Shown here piece after piece: positions 1-9,398 of a stretch of 64,000 bases of DNA. Origin of the DNA: an uncultured Hellea sp. (GTDB lineage: Bacteria > Pseudomonadota > Alphaproteobacteria > Caulobacterales > Maricaulaceae); assembly GCA_938007935.1 (NCBI GenBank), contig CALLMD010000010.1, positions 248,001 through 312,000 of the forward strand, written 5' to 3'. The translations under genes and the position numbers were made by a program. Numbering within the stretch: the stretch's first letter is position 1; every line of letters starts with the position of its first letter. Under the pieces are notes generated by a model. It made no database searches. It had not been told where the DNA came from and worked only from the letters and a program-made list of their open reading frames with translations.

Positions 1-233
1 GGCCCATGCTTGAATATGACAATGTCCGAGAGGAGAGGTACAAACGCCCTGAAATATTTAATGTTAGACCAGGAATAACTGGCCTTGCACAAGTGAGCGG
101 AAGAAACTTTATCTCTCCCAAGAATAAAAGCCGGTATGACGCCTTTTATGTAAATAATATGTCCTTTGGATTAGATTTTAAAATCATTCTCATGACATTT
201 GGGGCAGTCTTAAAAACCAACCTCGTAAAATAA
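1..233 (+). CDS. Bacterial sugar transferase, C-terminal part (5' end outside window)
   Basis: Only the last ~77 codons are present; the frame is open through the left edge, so the ATG at position 6 is internal. The tail carries the RPGITGLAQVSGRN signature of the bacterial sugar transferase family (WcaJ/WbaP/PglC-like phosphoglycosyl transferases), which load a sugar-1-phosphate onto undecaprenyl phosphate at the inner face of the cytoplasmic membrane. The gene ends with TAA directly against the convergent phosphatase gene. By context it would be a candidate first transferase for the polysaccharide made here, and the second one in the locus besides 14646-15287. The sugar cannot be told from this fragment. 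Confidence 0.85.
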   Translation, partial: PMLEYDNVREERYKRPEIFNVRPGITGLAQVSGRNFISPKNKSRYDAFYVNNMSFGLDFKIILMTFGAVLKTNLVK

Positions 234-1010
234 TTAACTCGTTTTCCGTTGCGTCTCGATGATGAAAGGTCCCTCTTTACTCAAGCGTACCGCTGTTAAA
301 GGACCGCCTTCATAAGTGCCTGTATCAACCGCTATACGGTTTGGACGAATATCTGCTTTCTCAACAATCGTATGACCATGAACAATAATAAAAGGGTGAG
401 GCTTTTCATAAGCCATAAATTCTTTGCGAATCCAACGCATATCGCGCGTCGATTGTTTTTCAATCGCAACACGCGGCTTTATCCCTGCATGTACACAGAG
501 ATAAGGACCAAATTGGAACGTCTCGTCAAAACTTTCCATAAAATCAATATGGTTTTGTGGAACGGCTTCCTGAATTCTAAATAAGAGGTTTTCTGGACGT
601 GTTAGTATTTCGCCGAGATTTTTTACCCCGTAACTGCGCACACATTCCCGGCCGCCAAATTCAAACCATGACGTTAGCGCGCCTTCAGAACCTGAGAGGA
701 CTTTAAGAAAAACCTCTTCATGATTCCCCATCAAGAAAACAGGCGTGGCATAATCAGGATCGAATGTCCTTAAGTGCTCAACCACCTCATATGACTTGGG
801 GCCGCGATCCATCAAATCGCCTAAAAAGACAATATATTTGGGTGATTCTTCTAATGATTTTGCATCACGCTCTATAAGTTCCAAAAGTTCACAAAGTTCA
901 TCATAACACCCGTGAATATCGCCAATGACATAGGCATAACCTTCAACGGTTTTATCCGCTACCATATCTGGTTTATTCTTCGCGCTACCTTTTTTAAAGA
1001 GACCGAACAT
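234..1010 (-). CDS. PPP-family metallophosphatase (Ser/Thr phosphatase-like)
   Basis: A 258-aa soluble protein with the complete calcineurin-like/PPP motif order: GDIHG (30-34), GDLMDRG (64-70), GNHEE (95-99), HAG (174-176) and HGHT (211-214). These residues bind the two metal ions and phosphate. Relatives include bacterial Ser/Thr or Tyr protein phosphatases and ApaH-like enzymes; the substrate cannot be read from sequence. It is convergent with the sugar transferase, with no spacer, and divergent from the aminotransferase at 1213. No low-molecular-weight tyrosine phosphatase (Wzb) is visible in this locus, so a role in resetting the Wzc kinase is conceivable but unproven. Confidence 0.88.
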   Translation of the reverse strand: MFGLFKKGSAKNKPDMVADKTVEGYAYVIGDIHGCYDELCELLELIERDAKSLEESPKYIVFLGDLMDRGPKSYEVVEHLRTFDPDYATPVFLMGNHEEVFLKVLSGSEGALTSWFEFGGRECVRSYGVKNLGEILTRPENLLFRIQEAVPQNHIDFMESFDETFQFGPYLCVHAGIKPRVAIEKQSTRDMRWIRKEFMAYEKPHPFIIVHGHTIVEKADIRPNRIAVDTGTYEGGPLTAVRLSKEGPFIIETQRKTS

Positions 1011-1212
1011 TTATTTTGGAGATTCCTAACTCGATTTTTCGTCCCCTTAGACTGAAACATTATCAAAGCATAGCTATTGCTACAGTTATTAGAAAAAAAT
1101 TACTTGGGACACCTGATAAGTGCCTGAAGTCATTGTAACTTACCGTAACCATAGTTGGAGTGTAGGTGCGTAGTTTCTGAGATAACCGACCATAAAGAAA
1201 TTAGGCCTTCAT

Positions 1213-2328
1213 ATGGAATTTGTTGATTTAAAATCCCAGCAAGCGCGGATGCAACCCCATCTAAACGACGCCATAACCCGTGTTCTAGAACATGGTCGAT
1301 ATGTTATGGGGCCTGAAGTTCAAACTTTAGAGACCGCTTTAGCCAAGTTCACCAATGCTAAATACGCCTTGGCATGCGCCAATGGAACTGATGCTTTGAC
1401 CCTATCCTTAATGGCCTTTGGGGTTGGGCCGGGCGACGCTGTCTATTGCCCTTCATTTACCTATTCAGCGACAGCGGAAAGCATCGCAATTTTGGGCGCA
1501 ACACCCATCTTTGTTGATATTGACCGTGAAACTTATAATATGTGCGCTGGCAGTCTGGACCGCACTATCCAGTCCACCTTAAAAGAAGGTGTCCTAAAAC
1601 CTCAAGCCGTCATTATCGTAGACCTCTTTGGACAAATAGCCAATTATCCATTGCTTGCGCCAATTGCACGCAAATATGATCTCCATATCATATCTGACGC
1701 CGCACAAGCTTTTGGCGCGACACTCAATGGAAAACATGCCGCCCATTGGGTCGATGTGATGACAACAAGTTTCTTTCCCGCGAAACCCTTAGGGTGTTAC
1801 GGAGATGGCGGTGCGGTATTCACAAATGATGAAAATCTGAAAGCAACCATAGACTCACTTCGTATTCATGGCCGTGGAATCGATAAATATGATAATATTC
1901 ACATCGGGCTAAATTCAAGGCTAGACACTTTGCAAGCCGCTATTCTTTTAGAAAAACTCAATATTTTTCCAGATGAGCTTCGTGTCCGAAATGAAATTGC
2001 CAAAAAATATATCGATGGGTTAGCCTCAAATACGATCAAGACGCCCTACTTAATCTCTGGTGCATATTCCACATGGGCGCAGTTTACTATCGAAGTTAAA
2101 GCGCCAGATGCATTAGCCAAAGGGCTTCTAAAAGAAGGTATCCCAAGCGCCCGTTATTATCCGCGGCCAACACATCGTCAGACGGCCTATAAAGCCTACC
2201 CTTGTGACCCGAATGGGGTACCGAATACGGATGCTGCGAGCAAAAAAGTCATTAGTCTTCCCATGCATGCCTATTTGGACGATGACACTCAAATGAAGAT
2301 TATTCGGCATATCAAAGATATTTCTTAA
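1213..2328 (+). CDS. wbpE: DegT/DnrJ/EryC1/StrS sugar aminotransferase, WbpE-like
   Basis: A 371-aa PLP-dependent aminotransferase acting on a nucleotide-linked keto sugar. The PLP lysine is K191 in SFFPAKPLG, and D162 in SDAAQAFG is the residue expected to contact the pyridine nitrogen. From the N-terminal MEFVDLKSQQAR to the C-terminal SLPMHAYL it follows Pseudomonas WbpE closely (from memory). WbpE makes UDP-2-acetamido-3-amino-2,3-dideoxy-glucuronate. The partner oxidase and acetyltransferase (WbpA/B/D) are not in the window and could lie to the left, so the exact sugar is inferred. The ATG at 1213 fits the family start; no strong Shine-Dalgarno is visible. Confidence 0.85.
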   Translation: MEFVDLKSQQARMQPHLNDAITRVLEHGRYVMGPEVQTLETALAKFTNAKYALACANGTDALTLSLMAFGVGPGDAVYCPSFTYSATAESIAILGATPIFVDIDRETYNMCAGSLDRTIQSTLKEGVLKPQAVIIVDLFGQIANYPLLAPIARKYDLHIISDAAQAFGATLNGKHAAHWVDVMTTSFFPAKPLGCYGDGGAVFTNDENLKATIDSLRIHGRGIDKYDNIHIGLNSRLDTLQAAILLEKLNIFPDELRVRNEIAKKYIDGLASNTIKTPYLISGAYSTWAQFTIEVKAPDALAKGLLKEGIPSARYYPRPTHRQTAYKAYPCDPNGVPNTDAASKKVISLPMHAYLDDDTQMKIIRHIKDIS

Positions 2329-2473
2329 GCAGAAAAATATTCAGCCGATTATCCCCTGATAAAAAACTGACTTTTAGAATTGTGATTCACCGTAGAAAAC
2401 GTTACAGGCCCCGTCATTACGACGTAGAAAGACATCTATAGCATAGTTTAGCCATAAAGGCGTACGGGGAAAA

Positions 2474-4345
2474 ATGTTTGCAAATTTTTTTAATCTTGTT
2501 GACGGTCTAGACCGACGCAGCAAATGGATTATCATGGTGCTGACTGATGTCATCATCATTTTGTTTGCGCTCTACAGCGCCTATGCCCTTCGATATGGTG
2601 AGCTCTTTCCTGCAAGCCAATTAAAACGCGCTTGGCCTATTTTTCCCGCTATGGTCATAGCTGGCATTGGTTACACATGGATGCTCAGCATCCCAAAAAT
2701 CAAACTTCAATCTTTTGATATGCAAGCGATACAACGTATTGCCCTGTGTAGCCTTTTATTAGCTTTAACGGCGATGAGCCTGAGTTTCTTACTGCAAATT
2801 TCTGCACCGCGCTCAGTGCCTGTTATTTTTAGTATTTTATTTTTCACTGGGGCATTATTTTCGCGTATCAACGGATTAATATTACTCCGCCAACTTTATC
2901 AAGTTGGAAATAAGCGCACGCCTGTTGCCATTTACGGCGCAGGGGAAGCCGGAATTCAGCTGGTCTCTGCTCTACAACAATCAAAAGACGTCAAACCCGT
3001 TGCCTTTATTGACGACAATAAATTACAACAAAAATTGATTATTTTTGGCCTCTCCGTATTTGGTCCCGAAAAAATAGAAAAACTCATAAAAGACAAAAAT
3101 ATCGAAAGGATACTAATTGCAATACCTTCACTTTCTTCTGATGAAAAAAAGGCTATTGCGCGCCATTTAGAGCACTTGCCTTGTGCCATTCAAATCATGC
3201 CATCACATATTGATTTAATGCATGGTAATAACATTCTAGATAGCTTTGTAGAGATTAAACCAGAAGAGCTTCTTGGCCGTGACAAATTTAACGTAGACCT
3301 ACCCAATATTGACGCCCCCTATAAATCAAAATCAATCTTAATCTCAGGCGCTGGGGGTTCGATAGGACTTGAGCTTTGCCGTCAGGTTATGGCTCATAAC
3401 CCCTCTAGACTGATAATCTTTGAGCAATCGGAACTCGCGCTTTACTTAGCAGAAAAGGAACTGCGTCTCCTTGCCCAAAAAAACGATATCGAGCTTGTTT
3501 CAATATTAGGGTCTGTCTGTGATAAAAAGACGGTTGCTCATGTTTTCAAGACTTATGAGGTAGAAGTCGTATTCCACGCCGCGGCTTATAAACATGTTCC
3601 CTTAGTCGAAGCTAATGAAATTGCCGGACTCAAGAATAATGTTATTGGAACCCATATAATCGCAAATCAAGCTTTGAACTCAAAGATTGAAACCTTCGTC
3701 CTGATTTCTACAGATAAAGCCGTGAGGCCCACAAATATTATGGGAGCCACAAAACGTCTCGCTGAACTTGTCATTCAAGATTGCGATAGACGCAGTAAAA
3801 AGACTAAGTTCTCAATGGTAAGGTTTGGCAATGTTTTAGGGTCTTCTGGATCGGTTATCCCGCTCTTTAAAGACCAAATTGCTAAAGGCGGTCCAGTGAC
3901 GCTCACTCATGATGATGTCACGAGGTATTTTATGGCAATATCAGAAGCCGCTTATCTTGTTGTGGTTGCTGGTAGTTTCGCCCAAGGCGGTGAAGTGTTC
4001 GTTCTCGATATGGGCGAACCCGTAAAAATAAAAGATCTCGCACGGCGGCTAATCGAAAAAAGTGGTTTAACTGTAAAAGATGATGATAATCCCGAAGGCG
4101 ATATTGAAATCTTAACTACAGGCTTAAGGCCAGGTGAAAAACTATACGAAGAGCTTTTGATTGATGCCGAAACATTAGCAACACCTCACCCAAAAATTAT
4201 GCGGGCCAAAGAAAGTCGTTTGACCTCGGAGCAAATGAAAAACATTATTGCAGAAATCACTCTCGCGACCTCACAAAACAATCAAGCTATGGCGCGAAAA
4301 ATAATAAATAAATGGGTTGATGGTTACCATATACCCAAATCATAA
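2474..4345 (+). CDS. Membrane-bound nucleotide-sugar 4,6-dehydratase, FlaA1/WbpM/PglF family
   Basis: A 623-aa protein with four N-terminal membrane segments (about residues 15-130), a middle Rossmann-like domain starting IYGAGEAG (~155), and a C-terminal extended SDR domain beginning SGAGGSIGLELC (~291). The catalytic stretch STDKAV (~411) followed by NIMGATKR (~421) has Met in place of the usual SDR Tyr, as known for WbpM/FlaA1-type UDP-GlcNAc 4,6-dehydratases. The expected product, UDP-4-keto-6-deoxy-GlcNAc, would be the substrate of a PglE-type aminotransferase such as the one at 13512-14636. It follows the WbpE-like gene on the same strand after 145 bases. Confidence 0.9.
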   Translation: MFANFFNLVDGLDRRSKWIIMVLTDVIIILFALYSAYALRYGELFPASQLKRAWPIFPAMVIAGIGYTWMLSIPKIKLQSFDMQAIQRIALCSLLLALTAMSLSFLLQISAPRSVPVIFSILFFTGALFSRINGLILLRQLYQVGNKRTPVAIYGAGEAGIQLVSALQQSKDVKPVAFIDDNKLQQKLIIFGLSVFGPEKIEKLIKDKNIERILIAIPSLSSDEKKAIARHLEHLPCAIQIMPSHIDLMHGNNILDSFVEIKPEELLGRDKFNVDLPNIDAPYKSKSILISGAGGSIGLELCRQVMAHNPSRLIIFEQSELALYLAEKELRLLAQKNDIELVSILGSVCDKKTVAHVFKTYEVEVVFHAAAYKHVPLVEANEIAGLKNNVIGTHIIANQALNSKIETFVLISTDKAVRPTNIMGATKRLAELVIQDCDRRSKKTKFSMVRFGNVLGSSGSVIPLFKDQIAKGGPVTLTHDDVTRYFMAISEAAYLVVVAGSFAQGGEVFVLDMGEPVKIKDLARRLIEKSGLTVKDDDNPEGDIEILTTGLRPGEKLYEELLIDAETLATPHPKIMRAKESRLTSEQMKNIIAEITLATSQNNQAMARKIINKWVDGYHIPKS

Positions 4346-4355
4346 ATACCCAGAA

Positions 4356-5720
4356 CTAGTTTCTGTCCGTTCCCATATTTTTATTTGATATAATGACTCC
4401 ACACAAAGCAAAAACAGCTAAAGTCATGACTGAATTAGTCCGAAGTGGAAAATCAAAAATACTATAAATCAGAACAGTTACAATTGCGACCGACATAAAT
4501 TTTGAACTCTTGTCAATAGATCCGCTTGTAAGGAAAAGTGCAGACATATTTTTAGCTAGCCATAGTAATAGAAACCCTATTCCAATAATACCAAAGACGC
4601 CAAATTCCGCGATTATTTCAATATACTCATTATGTGAATGTGGCACCCTAAATCGCCCAACGTCTTCAACGAGACGATATACATCTAAAAAGGATCCGGG
4701 ACCACTTCCCAATGGAAAGAAATTCTTAGCCATTTTAGACGTATTATCGAACATTATCTGGCGCGTTGATGTATCTATAGATGCAAACCTACTCGTTATT
4801 TGTGTCTGAACATCGTTCCAAATAAACATGTCGAACAGCACTGCAGAAACAAGCGATACAAAGAGTCCTATTAAGTAAATATTCTTTCGTTTACCTTTAG
4901 AGGACCAAATAAAGAGCGTTGCCGTCAAAATGGGGATAATCAATAAATATCCACCTAAAGAACCACTCAAGCCAATACCTAGAAAGGCAGCAAGAGCGCA
5001 AATTATGCAAAATGTAAGAGTCCCTTTATTTTGACCATAATTCTGAATCCGATCATAGTTAGCCAGACAGGCAAGAAGTGGGATACTCATCAAAAGAAAT
5101 ACGCCGTAATGATTTGCATTTGAGAAAAACCCAACAGCCGAGCGCTCATTTGTAAAATCATAAAAATGTAACTCAGACCCAAGACTAGCGACTTGCATCA
5201 TTCCCAAAATAACTGAAATAAATACAAATACGCCTAAGCTCCACAATGCTATTCTAAACTCACGGGCTGTCACAACAGTTCCCATCAATAAAATAACTGC
5301 AAGAGGTGGCAAAAAATCAAATAAAGAAAAGAGTGTTTTTTCAGGCGTGAGAGAAATAGGAAGCCATGGGAGTTCCATACCCAAAGTTTGAAAACCCTGT
5401 GCAACAAACTCCCTCCCATTAAATTGGCTCCAAATACCAGGAGGTAATGGGATCAGATATATTAGGTGTAGTGCAAAAAACGAACCCCAAATTATCAATA
5501 ATGTCCTTAATTTTCCAATCCGGTTATCTTTTTTAACAGCGCTTAAACAGCCGCCAATCACAAAAAGTGATATTAAGTAAAGAGGAAATTTTGGAGCCAC
5601 AATATCCTGACTTGTTCCGCCAAGAATAAAGCAAAGAATAAGAAACAAACTGAGTCTGAAAGAAGATACAAAATTGAGAAAAGCAGAAAAACGTTTAAAC
5701 TTTGAGCTGGAAAAATACAT
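4356..5720 (-). CDS. O-antigen ligase/Wzy-type polytopic membrane protein
   Basis: A 454-aa very hydrophobic protein with about ten membrane segments. A large periplasmic loop ends in HSHNEYIEIIAEFGVFG (~355-375), a signature of the O-antigen ligase/Wzy_C superfamily, which joins or polymerises lipid-linked glycans on the periplasmic side. It is the last gene of a minus-strand set with wzc and a TPR membrane protein (10-base gap upstream), so polymerase or ligase for the same glycan is the natural role. A second polymerase-like protein is encoded at 10299-11549; sequence alone does not say which is the polymerase and which, if either, the ligase. Confidence 0.8.
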   Translation of the reverse strand: MYFSSSKFKRFSAFLNFVSSFRLSLFLILCFILGGTSQDIVAPKFPLYLISLFVIGGCLSAVKKDNRIGKLRTLLIIWGSFFALHLIYLIPLPPGIWSQFNGREFVAQGFQTLGMELPWLPISLTPEKTLFSLFDFLPPLAVILLMGTVVTAREFRIALWSLGVFVFISVILGMMQVASLGSELHFYDFTNERSAVGFFSNANHYGVFLLMSIPLLACLANYDRIQNYGQNKGTLTFCIICALAAFLGIGLSGSLGGYLLIIPILTATLFIWSSKGKRKNIYLIGLFVSLVSAVLFDMFIWNDVQTQITSRFASIDTSTRQIMFDNTSKMAKNFFPLGSGPGSFLDVYRLVEDVGRFRVPHSHNEYIEIIAEFGVFGIIGIGFLLLWLAKNMSALFLTSGSIDKSSKFMSVAIVTVLIYSIFDFPLRTNSVMTLAVFALCGVIISNKNMGTDRN

Positions 5721-5730
5721 GGTCGTTTTT

Positions 5731-6951
5731 CTATTGGGCTAAAGTGATATCAACAGAATTGGTTCGACTCCAAATCCGCTGACTATATTGGCCTGGCTTG
5801 GCAACTAATCTTATACTTTGAGCACCACAATTTTGATAAGGAACTTGAAAGACAGCCTGACCTCCAGAATTCTCCTTAGCAGCATCATCAAGATTTACAC
5901 CTGAAATTACTATGTCGCTCGGTATGCAGGTCAAGACCCAAAAAAACATACCTTGACGTTGACGATAAGACCAATTGGCATCAATTTCCAGATTGTAAAC
6001 TTGCCCAGGGTTCAATTTTAATAATTGTTCTGTCAAAACACTGACAGCATTGCCTCCGTAAGAGGCATAAAGGCCTCCGCCTTGATCTAATTCTGAGAAG
6101 TATTTTGGCTTATTAATATCACTCCAATTAAACGGTGCAAGTTCATCTCGCTTCTCAAATTTGGGGTTAAAAACGGTGAATTGTTGAGTCTGGATGGAAT
6201 CTTTATGTAAAATCTTCCAGTATTCAAAAGCAGAATCAATTTTTTGCATACGCTGTAAAGCTTTGAGGTAAGAAGTATGTAGATCCCGATCATTTTTTGC
6301 ATCACTTGAGTCCTGCGTGAAAATTTCAAGTGAATGACGAATGTCTAAATAGTTTTGCTCAGTCATCAGGCCAATGCGGTTCGTTAAATATTTTTTTCCC
6401 CAAACTGGTTTATTGAATAGATATCGATCTATTACGCCTTGAGCTTCCTTATCCTCGCTCAGAAATAACAGGGTATTATGATAATCATCTATTTGGTCTT
6501 TTCTTCCGTTAAGTCGGAGTAATACATCTAAGTTCTGCATCGCGGCAGTATAATTTTTCTGTGATACTTCAATATTTACCAAAGCGCGTAACGCACGTCG
6601 GTCTCTACGATTGCGTTCAAGTGTTTTTTCAAACAATCTCCGACTTTCAGACGTCTCATCAAGAAATAAATTAGCTATACCGGTTTGTACGAAGGGGCGA
6701 TAAGATAAAGGTGCACGTTGTAAGCCTTTCAATGCATTGACTTGAACTTCAAGCGCATCCTGCCTTGTCATTTTTGATCTGAGTAATCTCTCGTTACTAT
6801 TAAGTAGAACTTTTGAGTAATTTGGGAACCACCGTTGGGCATCATTCATATCATGGCCAATAGCCATACGTCCTAGACAGACGGTTGATATAATAAACAT
6901 ACCCAAAAAAATGGGAAGCCAAATTATAAAAATTTTAAAAGCCGAACTCAT
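5731..6951 (-). CDS. Membrane-anchored TPR-like protein of the polysaccharide export set
   Basis: A 406-aa protein with one N-terminal membrane segment (~8-30) and no lipobox. Residues ~50-260 are helical, with TPR-like spacing (for example the stretch with RRDRRALRALVNIEVSQKNY). The last ~130 residues look like a beta-sandwich ending in a hydrophilic tail. Its start overlaps the wzc stop by 4 bases (ATGA) and it is followed after 10 bases by the Wzy/ligase-like gene, so the three are probably co-translated. It most likely sits in the periplasm and assists polymerisation or ligation; this is inference from position. I do not recognise a named family. Confidence 0.7.
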   Translation of the reverse strand: MSSAFKIFIIWLPIFLGMFIISTVCLGRMAIGHDMNDAQRWFPNYSKVLLNSNERLLRSKMTRQDALEVQVNALKGLQRAPLSYRPFVQTGIANLFLDETSESRRLFEKTLERNRRDRRALRALVNIEVSQKNYTAAMQNLDVLLRLNGRKDQIDDYHNTLLFLSEDKEAQGVIDRYLFNKPVWGKKYLTNRIGLMTEQNYLDIRHSLEIFTQDSSDAKNDRDLHTSYLKALQRMQKIDSAFEYWKILHKDSIQTQQFTVFNPKFEKRDELAPFNWSDINKPKYFSELDQGGGLYASYGGNAVSVLTEQLLKLNPGQVYNLEIDANWSYRQRQGMFFWVLTCIPSDIVISGVNLDDAAKENSGGQAVFQVPYQNCGAQSIRLVAKPGQYSQRIWSRTNSVDITLAQ

Positions 6952-9212
6952 CTTTTTGACATGATGTCCATATAATCTTTAACAATTGAATTGGAGCTTT
7001 TCTTCTGACTGGCCGAAGAGTAATTCGTTGCAGCATCGCCATAACTATACTGATAATAATTGTAATACCCTTTAGATTGTTGTGTATACTTTGTAATAAC
7101 AATACCGAGCACCTTAATTCCGCTAACCAATAGTCTATCAATCGTCGCTTTTACCGCAGGTGTACGTGTTGACGCGCCTTCAACAACTAAGAGAGAGGCA
7201 TCGCAATTTGATGCCAAAATTGGCGCATCAGCCAAGCCCATAACTGGGGGCGAATCTACGATAACATAAGAATATTTATCTCTGACATGATCCAGAATTT
7301 CCCCAAGACGATAGGTCGATAAAATTTCAGAAGGATTTGGAACATTGGCACCGCTTGGTAATAAATATAAATTATCGTGAGCTGTTAGCAAAATGTTATC
7401 ATCGATATTCTCTCTGGAGGTTAACAATCCAGATAAGCCAATACTCTGTTGAACCCCATGTTTAAATGTCGGCAAGCGCATATCTGCATCAATGAGTAAA
7501 ACCTTGTCTCCTAATCCCGCATACCTTAAAGCCAATCCTAAAGAGGAAACAGATTTTCCTTCACCACTGCGCGTGCTAGTAATATGGATAACACGCGGGC
7601 CACCATCGGGGCCTGAGAATTGCAAATTCGTTCGTAGGGAAGCATAAGCCTCAGCCACAGCGCTTGAAGGATTACTCAAGACCTCAGTAATACGTCGCAA
7701 TCCTTTTGCGTCCTCTGTATCTCGATTAAGGCTCTTACCTGTCTTTAAAATATTTTTAGCAACTGGTATGACCCCCATAACAACGCCGCCAAGCTTGTTC
7801 TTGACATCATCTGGAGACTTAATTCTGTCATCAATATATTCGAGGGCGAAGACTAAAACAGTTCCAAGTAACGACCCGAGAAATCCAGCGATTAAAAGTG
7901 ATAATAGAACACGTGGTTTAAATGGAATTTGCGGCGTTTCTGCCGCGTCAACTAATGAAATCAAATTAGACCCAATGTCATCCGCGATACTAACCTCTTT
8001 TAAACGCTGAAGTAATGCGTCATACTGGGAACGGTTCGTTTCCACTTCCCGTTTGAGTATATTATATTCAACGCTTTTATCTCGAATATCTCCAAATGAG
8101 TTTTTAAGAGCTAAAAATCTATTTTGTAAATTCTGCTCACTTCCTAGGGCAACATCATACTCAGCCTTAAGCGCTGAAAGCCCTTGACCTTGAAGAAAAT
8201 CGGTTTCTGCTTCAATTTGTTCCGCAATATAATCAATGCGTGATTGCAATTCTACCATCACTGGAAATTCTGGGACATAAATCGCGCTCTTTTCAATGTA
8301 TTCAGCTGTTAAATCTGTATGTGTTCTCCTCAAATCCGCCAAAACACGCCCTTCCGAAGCAGAAACTGGGCTATCTTGATTTTTTGCAATATTATACTTT
8401 TGCTCCAGTTCAATGCGTTTTGTTCGGGCGTTTAATAATTCACTATTCAGCGCAACAAGAGATTCTGATGCGAGAAATCCTGGAGAAACATTTCCTTGAG
8501 TATCTTGTACAGTTACCAAATCATTAGTAGCCGCATATTCCACCAATTCACGCTCTGACTTTTCAAGTATCTCTTTTGTACTTCTGAGACGATCTTCGAT
8601 AAAATCTCGCGCGTAAGATGTCGCATTATATTTTCTTTCGAGATTATAAGTAACAAAAGACTCTGTTACTGCATTTGCAATATCACGTGCTTTTCTAGGG
8701 TTAGTATGTTCAAAGCTAACCTTGATTAGGCGACTTCTGCCTACAGCGACAACGTTTAACTTCGTTGCGAAAGCACTTATAGCCATGTTTCGTTTTTCAA
8801 CGCGGGTACCCTCTATAGTCGTAAATTCTGGATCGGCCGTTAAGTTAAACTGATCGATAATATCCCCAGCCAAAGTGTCACTACGAAGAAGTTCAATTTG
8901 AGTGTTAAAAAATTCACTATCAACGACGAAATTTTCAACTTCAGAATCTTGATTGAAAATCTGACGTTCCTGCTGTTTAACTTCAATTATACTCGATGCC
9001 ATGTAGACAGGGGTTGCTTGCGATACCACATAAAAAGTGACAAGTAGTGATACCAAAGTTATCAATGCTATGACCCACCACCAACGGCTCAAAACACGGA
9101 ATAAGTCCCAAATATTAAACCCTGCAAAGTTAGAATCCGCTGGACCTGTATAGCCAACACTCTGCGGAGCATTACCCGTACGATATTCACCGTCCATTTC
9201 TTGAATTCTCAT
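6948..9212 (-). CDS. wzc: Wzc-type polysaccharide co-polymerase and BY-kinase
   Basis: A 754-aa inner-membrane protein controlling chain length and export. The first membrane segment (~45-68) is followed by a Wzz domain and a long periplasmic coiled-coil region. A proline-rich second membrane segment (~425-460) leads to a cytoplasmic tyrosine-kinase domain with Walker A TRSGEGKS (~546), Walker A' LLIDADMRLP (~569) and Walker B VIVDSPP (~647). Near the C-terminus a tyrosine cluster (GYYNYYQYSYGD, ~715-727) matches the autophosphorylation tail of BY-kinases. It diverges from wza across a 186-base shared upstream region. No dedicated Wzb phosphatase is seen in the window. Confidence 0.94.
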   Translation of the reverse strand: MRIQEMDGEYRTGNAPQSVGYTGPADSNFAGFNIWDLFRVLSRWWWVIALITLVSLLVTFYVVSQATPVYMASSIIEVKQQERQIFNQDSEVENFVVDSEFFNTQIELLRSDTLAGDIIDQFNLTADPEFTTIEGTRVEKRNMAISAFATKLNVVAVGRSRLIKVSFEHTNPRKARDIANAVTESFVTYNLERKYNATSYARDFIEDRLRSTKEILEKSERELVEYAATNDLVTVQDTQGNVSPGFLASESLVALNSELLNARTKRIELEQKYNIAKNQDSPVSASEGRVLADLRRTHTDLTAEYIEKSAIYVPEFPVMVELQSRIDYIAEQIEAETDFLQGQGLSALKAEYDVALGSEQNLQNRFLALKNSFGDIRDKSVEYNILKREVETNRSQYDALLQRLKEVSIADDIGSNLISLVDAAETPQIPFKPRVLLSLLIAGFLGSLLGTVLVFALEYIDDRIKSPDDVKNKLGGVVMGVIPVAKNILKTGKSLNRDTEDAKGLRRITEVLSNPSSAVAEAYASLRTNLQFSGPDGGPRVIHITSTRSGEGKSVSSLGLALRYAGLGDKVLLIDADMRLPTFKHGVQQSIGLSGLLTSRENIDDNILLTAHDNLYLLPSGANVPNPSEILSTYRLGEILDHVRDKYSYVIVDSPPVMGLADAPILASNCDASLLVVEGASTRTPAVKATIDRLLVSGIKVLGIVITKYTQQSKGYYNYYQYSYGDAATNYSSASQKKSSNSIVKDYMDIMSKR

Positions 9213-9398
9213 AATCGTACCTATAAATACCCCGTAAACAGCTAACTACACCTTTCAAACAAATATTACCAATATGAAAATACAGAAAATGGAAGAATTT
9301 TACTGTTCCACGCACTAGTATTATGGCTATGGTTTTGTTACTGAATTTGCCACTTAGACTAAAACTATTATTTAGCCGCGGGCTACAGGTGATTTAGA

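Noticed and set aside
372-584. Plus-strand open frame inside the metallophosphatase gene
   Set aside because: It is antisense to a well-supported enzyme, and the translation has no family features.
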